Of a stretch of DNA of 42,731 nucleotides, positions 37,210 through 42,731 are shown piece by piece. The notes under the pieces were generated by a model. That model was not told where the DNA came from, ran no database searches, and was given only the letters and a program-made list of their open reading frames with translations. Where the stretch lies: NCBI GenBank assembly GCA_024637195.1, contig JAGXFN010000001.1:1-42731 (forward strand), given 5' to 3'. Source of the DNA: Arcobacter sp. (lineage in GTDB: Bacteria > Campylobacterota > Campylobacteria > Campylobacterales > Sulfurimonadaceae). Numbering within the stretch: the first letter of the stretch is position 1; each line of letters opens with the position of its first letter. Position numbers and translations under genes: made by a program.

Positions 37210-37926
37210 ATGCAGGAATTTATCCGCGAGACGATCAAAGCCTGTCAAGAGATTGTCGTGATGCTGGGCGCAACAACAGATCCAAAAGCCTATGCGCCTC
37301 AATACAGGGGGGCAGGCGGAGATCTCTGCGTCGGGCTGGACCTGATGGCTGAGGAGATCTTTATCAAGCGTTTGGGACGTTTTGGCCAGATCAGCTCTGA
37401 AGAGAGCGGCATTGTGGGTGAGGGTGCAGCGCAAATCGTGCTTGATCCGATTGACGGAACGGATAATCTTTTAACACACTTTCCCTATTATGGTACTTCT
37501 GTAGCCTACCTGATAGAGGGAAAACCGGTGCTGGGTATCGTCTGCAACTTTGCAAACGGCGATATCTTCATCAAAGACAAAGAACAGTTTCTTCAGGGAA
37601 AACTTCACAGCGCTCACTTCAATGCGGTAAAAAAACACCACACTTCAAAAGTAGGGCTGTTTGAAAAAGCCGCTCTCTATCCCAAAATAACCGAAGCCCT
37701 GACCCATGCTCATCTCAAATACAGAGCGCCGGGAGCGGTTGCGCTCTCTCTGGCCTATGCGCATTATGCAAATTATATGGTTTTTTTAGGTAAAATGCGT
37801 AATTATGATTTGGAAGCCGGCCTTTTCATGTGCGAAGATCTGCATATGTATAAAGACGAAATGCACATCATTATCTCCAAAGACAAAGCAGTTTTTGAGA
37901 AAGTCAAGAAAATAATTTTGAATTAA
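37210..37926 (+). CDS. Inositol monophosphatase (IMPase/FBPase) family phosphatase
   Basis: A 238-residue Mg-dependent sugar-phosphatase family protein. Metal ligands are E64-E65 in SSEESG, D79 and D82 in LDPIDGTDNL (79-86), and a later Asp in NYDLEAG (usual WDxAA). The family dephosphorylates inositol phosphate, 3'-phosphoadenosine phosphate (CysQ) or fructose bisphosphate; the substrate cannot be told here. The usual WDxAA tryptophan is Tyr. It starts 11 bases after gltD and is probably in its transcript. Confidence 0.88.
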   Translation: MQEFIRETIKACQEIVVMLGATTDPKAYAPQYRGAGGDLCVGLDLMAEEIFIKRLGRFGQISSEESGIVGEGAAQIVLDPIDGTDNLLTHFPYYGTSVAYLIEGKPVLGIVCNFANGDIFIKDKEQFLQGKLHSAHFNAVKKHHTSKVGLFEKAALYPKITEALTHAHLKYRAPGAVALSLAYAHYANYMVFLGKMRNYDLEAGLFMCEDLHMYKDEMHIIISKDKAVFEKVKKIILN

Positions 37927-37981
37927 TCGAACTCCTTTTTGACCATCTGCGATCAGAAAAGAGCCTTGAAGGAAATCTAGT

Positions 37982-38842
37982 ATGAGTCTATTTAATTTTT
38001 TTAGTACAAAGCCGAGCAAGCCTCAGCCGACAAAGAGTGAAGCCCCTTCTCACTGGATAAAATGTCAGTCTTGCCAGGCATTGATGTACTACAAAGAGGT
38101 TGAAAAACAGAATTATGTTTGTCCGAAATGCGGATTTCACCTGCGTATAGGAGTGAACGAACGTATTGCATTACTTTCAGACAGAGAAAGTTTTGTCGAG
38201 ATGGACGCAAATCTTCGTCCAGTTGATCCGCTAAAGTTTGTGGATAAAAAGTCTTATAAAAAACGTATAGAAGAAGCCGAAGAGAAAACAGGACGGGTCT
38301 CGTCTGTTCTTAGCGGCGAGTGCCGGATCAATGAGATCCCGGTCCAGCTGGTCGTTTTTGACTTCTCCTTTATGGGAGGCTCCTTAGGCTCTGTAGAGGG
38401 CGAGAAGATCGTCCGTGCCGTCAACCGTGCGATTGAGAAGCGAGAAGGTCTGGTCATTATTTCGGCTTCAGGCGGTGCACGTATGCAGGAGAGCTCATTC
38501 GCATTAATGCAGATGAGCAAGACATCGGCAGCACTGGCGAGACTGGCCCAGCATAAACTTCCCTATATCTCGGTCCTGACCGATCCGACTATGGGCGGTG
38601 TCTCTGCATCGTTTGCAACCTTGGGCGACATCATTATCGCTGAGCCGGGAGCGCTGATCGGTTTTGCCGGACAACGCGTCATCAAACAGACGATCGGCTC
38701 AGATCTTCCTGAAGGCTTCCAGCGTGCAGAATTTTTACTCGCGCACGGAGCAGTCGACATGGTCGTCAACCGAAACGAGATGAAAAAAACGATCTCTGAC
38801 CTGCTGGGCATGTTTCTTGACAAAGAGACCTCTGCTAGCTGA
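37982..38842 (+). CDS. accD: Acetyl-CoA carboxylase carboxyltransferase subunit beta
   Basis: A 286-residue protein with a four-Cys zinc ribbon (C28, C31, C47, C50) and a crotonase-like domain: [31 protein letters not shown], and [15 protein letters not shown]. With AccA it transfers the carboxyl group from biotin to acetyl-CoA, the first step of fatty acid synthesis. Its TGA overlaps the ATG of the next gene. Confidence 0.97.
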   Translation: MSLFNFFSTKPSKPQPTKSEAPSHWIKCQSCQALMYYKEVEKQNYVCPKCGFHLRIGVNERIALLSDRESFVEMDANLRPVDPLKFVDKKSYKKRIEEAEEKTGRVSSVLSGECRINEIPVQLVVFDFSFMGGSLGSVEGEKIVRAVNRAIEKREGLVIISASGGARMQESSFALMQMSKTSAALARLAQHKLPYISVLTDPTMGGVSASFATLGDIIIAEPGALIGFAGQRVIKQTIGSDLPEGFQRAEFLLAHGAVDMVVNRNEMKKTISDLLGMFLDKETSAS

Positions 38843-39405
38843 TGCGACTTTATGCTCTGTGCGATCAGAACTCCCTGAACGATCGCAAACTCTCCCTTGA
38901 AGCCTTTGTTGCCCTCGCGAAAAAAAACAAGGCAGAGATCATCCAGTACCGCAATAAAACGGAAGATCTGGAGACGATCAAAAAAAACCTTATTGAGATC
39001 AGAAAACATTGGGATGGTTTTTTGATCATCAATGACAAGTACACGCTGGCCCCATTTTGTGACGGTGTCCATATGGGTCAAGAAGATCTGCTGGCTCTGG
39101 ACACAAATACACAAGAGGCGCTCAAGACTATTCGCGGCATAATCGGCTCAGATAAACTGCTCGGCATCTCCACTCACAACCTCCAAGAAATAGAACTGGC
39201 CAATAAAATGGATTTAAACTACATCGGACTGGGTGCTTTTAAACAAACTTCAACAAAAGATGTTACGAATATACTCGGTGACGATTTGGATACTTTGGCC
39301 GCATTCTCGCATCATAAAGTCGCCGCTATAGGCGGAGTAAGATTGAGCGACAGCTTCAAAAATGTCGCCTATCTGGTGATTGGTACAGGCTTGTATGAAA
39401 GTTAA
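38842..39405 (+). CDS. thiE: Thiamine-phosphate synthase-like protein (ThiE/TenI family)
   Basis: A 187-residue TIM-barrel protein. Motifs in order are IIQYRNKTE (usual QLRxK), [39 protein letters not shown], and AAIGGVRL. These fit ThiE, which joins the pyrimidine and thiazole moieties of thiamine. It is about 20-30 residues shorter than many ThiE and the pyrophosphate-binding motifs are slightly altered, so TenI-like activity is not excluded. It overlaps accD and rlmH. Confidence 0.8.
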   Translation: MRLYALCDQNSLNDRKLSLEAFVALAKKNKAEIIQYRNKTEDLETIKKNLIEIRKHWDGFLIINDKYTLAPFCDGVHMGQEDLLALDTNTQEALKTIRGIIGSDKLLGISTHNLQEIELANKMDLNYIGLGAFKQTSTKDVTNILGDDLDTLAAFSHHKVAAIGGVRLSDSFKNVAYLVIGTGLYES

Positions 39406-39853
39406 TATCTACTCAATCGCAAAGCCTGAAAAATCTCTCTACAGCCCCTTGTACAAGGAGCTGGAGAAGATGACGTCTAAGTTCGCCCAACTAGAAGATA
39501 TAGAGATATTTAACAAAAAAATTCATCAGGCACAGGTAGAGGGAAGGGCTAGTGCCCAGGCTGCTTATAGTGAAGCTTTTTCTCCTTATTTAAGTAAAAG
39601 TTATAATGTCGCTCTTCATCCTGATGGAAAACTTATCGATAGTTTTAAGTTTAGCAAGCTTTTAAGTGATAAAATTACGGTGAATTTTTATATAGGCGGT
39701 GCTTATGGTTTTGAAGATGGATTTTTAAAGCAATGTGATCACGTGATCAGCTTAAGTGAGCTGACCATGAGTCACAAGATCGCGAAGGCAGTTCTGCTAG
39801 AACAGGTCTTTCGCGGCTTTGCCATCAACCATAATCACCCCTACCACAAATAG
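39395..39853 (+). CDS. rlmH: 23S rRNA pseudouridine-1915 N3-methyltransferase
   Basis: A 152-residue SPOUT methyltransferase. [20 protein letters not shown] is RlmH-like, the SAM knot region has [15 protein letters not shown], and the C-terminal [26 protein letters not shown] is diagnostic. It modifies the translating ribosome. ATG 39395 is chosen over the GTG five codons upstream because it gives the family start; it overlaps the ThiE-like gene by 11 bases. Confidence 0.95.
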   Translation: MKVNIYSIAKPEKSLYSPLYKELEKMTSKFAQLEDIEIFNKKIHQAQVEGRASAQAAYSEAFSPYLSKSYNVALHPDGKLIDSFKFSKLLSDKITVNFYIGGAYGFEDGFLKQCDHVISLSELTMSHKIAKAVLLEQVFRGFAINHNHPYHK

Positions 39854-39862
39854 GAGAAAGAC

Positions 39863-40231
39863 GTGCACGATAAAGAGTTAGAGTATTTCAAAGAGACTTT
39901 GTTAAGTCGCAAAACACAAATCGAGAAAAATATTTCTGGTGTTGAAAAAGAGATGGATGCTCTGCGAGAACTTGAGTTAAATGACGAGGGCGACTATGCT
40001 TCTGTCAGTAACGATAATATGGTAGAAAATGCTATTGGCCATCAGCAGGAGCTTGAATTATTTGAAATTGATCTTGCATTGGCTAAAATAAAACAAGGCA
40101 GCTACGGCATCTGTGAGATGTGCGAAGATTATGTTGGCATTCACCGTCTGAAAGTCAAGCCGCATGCAAAATATTGTATTGTTTGTCGTGAGATCGCTGA
40201 AAAAGTGAACAATAAATTTTCAAGGACATAA
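39863..40231 (+). CDS. dksA: DksA/TraR-type zinc finger regulator
   Basis: A 122-residue protein. The coiled coil carries D41xxD44xA46 (NDEGDYAS), the acidic tip that enters the RNA polymerase secondary channel in DksA. The zinc finger is CEMC ... CIVC. It therefore likely cooperates with ppGpp in the stringent response. It is about 30 residues shorter than E. coli DksA, as is usual in this phylum. The start is GTG at 39863 with AGGAGAAAG just upstream. Confidence 0.92.
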   Translation: MHDKELEYFKETLLSRKTQIEKNISGVEKEMDALRELELNDEGDYASVSNDNMVENAIGHQQELELFEIDLALAKIKQGSYGICEMCEDYVGIHRLKVKPHAKYCIVCREIAEKVNNKFSRT

Positions 40232-40232
40232 A

Positions 40233-41246
40233 ATGTATTTAAAACGATATACGATAGGGGCACTGCTACTCATGTTTTTTGTGGGCTGGTATGTAAGTCA
40301 ATTTCTGGGATATTCACAAACTGAGTCAATCTCATTTTTCGGTGTTAATTTGCCGGCTTTGCCGATTGCGATCTTAGTGCTTCTTCCTGTCTTCGTTTTG
40401 TACATTTTGAGTGTTGCGCACATGCTTTATTACTCGATAAAGAACTTTTTCAACCAGCGTAATTTTCAAAAAGATTATGATAAGTTACTTGATGCGATTG
40501 TCGATGCCTTGCTGATGAAAAATGAAACTCATCAGTTCAAGACACCCCGGTATGAGCTCCTGGGCAAGCTGATCGACAGTACAACCATGATGCCAAAACT
40601 AGAACGCTTTGAAACAGACAATGAAAAGATAGATGCCGTTTTGGACGTTTTGAGCAAGTTAAAAGAAGGCAAAGCCGTTGACCTGAAAAAGTTTCATCTT
40701 GAGGCAGACAACCCTCTTGTCGTGCAAAATCAAAAGAACCGCATGATGAATCTTGATGTGAGTTACGAAGAGATCTTGAGTAAGGGCGACAAATATTCAC
40801 GCGATGTCCTGGAAAAGGCCTTTATGAATTTTGCAGCCGACGCTCCCTTGTATGCGATTGAGAAGTACCAGAAATTTATCAGCAAAGATGCGCTTTTTAT
40901 CATTCTTGCCCGCGTTAACAGTGAAGAAAACACCCTTGAGGTCTCAAATGATTCACTTCTTGGACTTATGCGACAGCTTGAGCTTAACCGATCTGATTAT
41001 GTGTCGATCTCAAAAGAACTCAGTATCCACATGCTCCCTGAACAGCGAATCAAACTCTTTGAACTTTTGGCCGATGAGGACGAAGAGGCTCAAGAGGCCT
41101 ACTTCTACACACTCTTTGACCTGGAAATGATAGACAAGGCCAAAGAGTGCCTAGAGACCATTGGCAACAATGATGCTATGAAATTCAGAGCTTACCTTGC
41201 ACTAAAAGAGTGCGGGCATAATTTCAACATCAACCTCTTTATCTAA
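40233..41246 (+). CDS. Hypothetical membrane protein in the accD-rlmH-dksA cluster
   Basis: A 337-residue protein with two N-terminal transmembrane segments (about 9-27 and 42-65) and a helical cytoplasmic domain (66-337) of repeated helical pairs. It contains RMMNLDVSYEEILSKGDKYSRDVLEKA and ELLADEDEEAQEAYFYTLFDLEM. No catalytic motif is seen. Its ATG starts one base after the dksA stop, so it is likely cotranscribed with dksA and rlmH. I do not recognise it beyond probable conservation in this phylum. Confidence 0.7.
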   Translation: MYLKRYTIGALLLMFFVGWYVSQFLGYSQTESISFFGVNLPALPIAILVLLPVFVLYILSVAHMLYYSIKNFFNQRNFQKDYDKLLDAIVDALLMKNETHQFKTPRYELLGKLIDSTTMMPKLERFETDNEKIDAVLDVLSKLKEGKAVDLKKFHLEADNPLVVQNQKNRMMNLDVSYEEILSKGDKYSRDVLEKAFMNFAADAPLYAIEKYQKFISKDALFIILARVNSEENTLEVSNDSLLGLMRQLELNRSDYVSISKELSIHMLPEQRIKLFELLADEDEEAQEAYFYTLFDLEMIDKAKECLETIGNNDAMKFRAYLALKECGHNFNINLFI

Positions 41247-41263
41247 ATCCGTCTTTTTGTTTC

Positions 41264-41289
41264 GACGCGCAAGTCATCGCTTGCACGTC
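41264..41289. repeat. 26-base inverted repeat (stem with one mismatch)
   Basis: GACG-C-GCAAG - 6 - CTTGC-A-CGTC lies 18 bases after the preceding stop. There is no T-run, so it is not a standard terminator. It may serve as a transcript-stabilising hairpin. Confidence 0.4.
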
Positions 41290-41355
41290 AAAGAAGCATC
41301 ATAAACTTTATCCCCTGCTTATTTTCCACTAATCTTTCTTTATAGCCCAAAAAGA

Positions 41356-41375
41356 TATAATGCGCCTACTATAAT
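41356..41375 (+). promoter_or_regulatory. Two -10 boxes (TATAAT at 41356-41361 and 41370-41375)
   Basis: Two perfect TATAAT sequences 14 bases apart precede the PhnA-family ATG at 41394. They could give two transcription starts. Confidence 0.6.
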
Positions 41376-41393
41376 AATATTAAGGCCAATACG

Positions 41394-41966
41394 ATGAGCA
41401 TAGAACAAGAACTATCGGCACGCAGCAATTCACAATGTGAGCTGTGTGCGTCAAGATCAGATTTGAGTGTATACGAAGTCTCTCCTTCAAACGGAAGTGC
41501 TGCAGAGTCTATTTTAGTCTGTGCCAACTGCAAAGAACAGATAGAAGATCCTTCAAAAATGGATGAAAACCACTGGCACTGTCTGAACGACAGCATGTGG
41601 AGCACTGAACCTGCTGTGCAGGTCATGGCGTACCGTATGCTTAAACGCCTCAGCTCTCAGGGATGGGCGCAGGACCTGTTAGATATGCTCTATCTTGAAG
41701 ATGATGTCAAGGCATGGGCAGAAGCTGCTACAGATACGGCACAAAGCGAAGAACGCACACCGACACGCGACAGCAACGGTGCGATACTCGAAACAGGTGA
41801 CAGCGTGACAATCATCAAAGACCTTGAGGTCAAAGGAGCTGGTTTCACCGCCAAGCGCGGCACCATCGTTAAAAACATCGCCTTGACGGATAACCCTGAA
41901 CAGATAGAAGGCCGCGTCAACGGAACCCGCATCGTTCTTCTAAGCTGCTTTTTGAAGAAGTCGTAG
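41394..41966 (+). CDS. PhnA/YjdM-family zinc-ribbon protein
   Basis: A 190-residue protein. An N-terminal zinc ribbon (CELCASRSDLSVYEV ... CANC) is followed by a middle region and the PhnA C-terminal domain GDSVTIIKDLEVKGAGFTAKRGTIVKNI. It is named from an old phosphonate-locus assignment; enzymatic activity is not established for most members. It stands alone with two -10 boxes and AAGG about 9 bases before the ATG. Confidence 0.9.
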   Translation: MSIEQELSARSNSQCELCASRSDLSVYEVSPSNGSAAESILVCANCKEQIEDPSKMDENHWHCLNDSMWSTEPAVQVMAYRMLKRLSSQGWAQDLLDMLYLEDDVKAWAEAATDTAQSEERTPTRDSNGAILETGDSVTIIKDLEVKGAGFTAKRGTIVKNIALTDNPEQIEGRVNGTRIVLLSCFLKKS

Positions 41967-42175
41967 GGCAGAAAGGAAGTTTTTTCTGCTATAGCGAGGG
42001 AATAAGGCTTCGTTTTATTCTCTTGACTCGCAAATCTTACTGACAACTGATCCTCATAAAAGGAAAGATTCATTCACAGGGTAAATGCTCAGCATTTCTT
42101 ATTATATGAGGGGATGTGGCTGCAAGACTTTGGGTTTGAGAACATCGCTTCCAAAAAAATGTTCGACATGCCAAA
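41967..42175. other. Intergenic region
   Basis: No gene is supported. An inverted repeat GCAGAAA - 8 - TTTCTGC (41968-41989) lies just after the PhnA-family stop, but it lacks a following T-run. Readable frames here look random in composition. Confidence 0.4.
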
Positions 42176-42731
42176 TCAGCCACATAAGCGTGCAAAATCC
42201 TCTATTTCTTTTTTTATCTCTTCATAGTTCAGTAGACCTTTTTTTAAATGCTCTGGAATCTCTGTTGCACAAGCACCAGACAGCAGACCCAATATCATGC
42301 CTCTGTGTACATTGTCGCCGCCTGCATTTGCATTGTCAAAAAGTGAAGAAGTGAAATCGAAATGGTTTTTATATAAGAAGTACATTATAAGTGGCACACC
42401 GTGTTCTGGGTAGCAGGCAGTTGCAAAGCGTTGTGTTATCATAGAGTCATCTGTGGCATTTGGAAGTATCTCATCAAGATACTCATCTGAAAACTCAGTA
42501 TGTATCTTCCACATCTGCTCTTTTGGGATGTTGCCCGGACCTTCGAAGTCATGGTACATCTTTGTAAGTTCTTCTCCGTGTATCTTGATGAGGGGGAGTT
42601 TTTTTGTATACTCGTTTAAAATTCTCAGCGGTTCATCTTCGCCAATCAAAGTTCTTAAAAACGGTACTAAAAGACCAATAGCGGAAGATACACCTTGAGA
42701 ACGGTGAGTGAGTTGCTGATGCGTTATAGAC
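42176..42731 (-). CDS. ADP-ribosylglycohydrolase family protein, 5' end outside the window
   Basis: The C-terminal about 185 residues of a DraG-like hydrolase that removes ADP-ribose from proteins or small molecules. The frame is open to the window edge (translation upstream reads SITHQQLTHRSQGVSSAIGL), so the TTG at 42649 is not the true start. The motif NANAGGDNVHRGMILG corresponds to the GGDTDT-type metal-binding region, but the usual second Asp is Val/His here. PNATDDSMITQRFATACYPEHG is also present. The stop is TGA at 42176-42178. The N-terminus is not seen. Confidence 0.75.
   Translation of the reverse strand, partial: SITHQQLTHRSQGVSSAIGLLVPFLRTLIGEDEPLRILNEYTKKLPLIKIHGEELTKMYHDFEGPGNIPKEQMWKIHTEFSDEYLDEILPNATDDSMITQRFATACYPEHGVPLIMYFLYKNHFDFTSSLFDNANAGGDNVHRGMILGLLSGACATEIPEHLKKGLLNYEEIKKEIEDFARLCG

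Noticed and set aside
42085..42354. 89-codon plus-strand frame near the right edge
   Set aside because: It is antisense to the ADP-ribosylglycohydrolase over most of its length, and has low-complexity Ser/Leu/Cys composition and no ribosome binding site.

Overview
The window looks like a chromosomal segment of a Campylobacterota (epsilonproteobacterial) genome, most likely a free-living sulfur-metabolising type such as Sulfurimonas or Sulfuricurvum. Four things point there. Promoters are dominated by a TATAAT-like -10 box, often without a recognisable -35. Housekeeping genes are tightly packed, often overlapping by 1 to 8 bases. The order ileS - small ORF - gatA - guaB - ... - nitrilase-like gene - ... 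- murC - ... - mutS2 matches what I recall of the Campylobacter jejuni ileS-to-mutS2 cluster. Several proteins are of epsilon type (RecO, short DksA, CinA-like). No database search was possible, so the genus is an inference.

Layout. Positions 1-480 hold a minus-strand tRNA operon (Lys-Glu-Val-Asp) driven by a textbook TTGACA-17-TATAAT promoter. A minus-strand CinA-like gene follows. From 1788 to about 13.4 kb there is a long plus-strand run: ileS, a 38-residue membrane microprotein, gatA, guaB, then a methionine block (leader ORF, metY, metX), xseB, a nitrilase-like pseudoenzyme, a 7TM sensor kinase and a ThiF-like adenylyltransferase. A minus-strand lipoprotein cytochrome c separates this from a second run (14.2-22.7 kb): dapC, an unknown, murC, an unknown, mutS2, a response regulator and ligA. 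msrB and a convergent DUF4382 lipoprotein follow. Then come tlyA-ribF, a DUF4395/Rrf2 pair with a clear operator-like inverted repeat, a coiled-coil membrane protein, a DEAD-box helicase, two unknowns (one with a PD-(D/E)XK-like core), and convergent recO. The last third holds gltB-gltD, an IMPase-family gene, accD-thiE-rlmH-dksA-unknown, a PhnA-family gene, and the 3' part of an ADP-ribosylglycohydrolase that runs off the right edge.

How the genes work together. Most are core metabolism and information processing: translation (tRNAs, ileS, gatA, tlyA, rlmH), nucleotide, amino acid and cell-wall synthesis (guaB, metX/metY, dapC, murC, gltBD), fatty acid initiation (accD), cofactors (ribF, thiE) and DNA maintenance (ligA, xseB, mutS2, recO). 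metX and metY form a direct-sulfhydrylation route that incorporates sulfide into homocysteine. No mobile element, CRISPR array, rRNA or phage gene was seen.

The best candidates for undescribed biology are: the leader ORF whose stop overlaps the metY start; the operator-like inverted repeat on the Rrf2/DUF4395 promoter; the microprotein coupled between ileS and gatA; the nitrilase-fold protein that appears to lack its catalytic Cys and Lys; and the PD-(D/E)XK-like protein with a possible ATT start.
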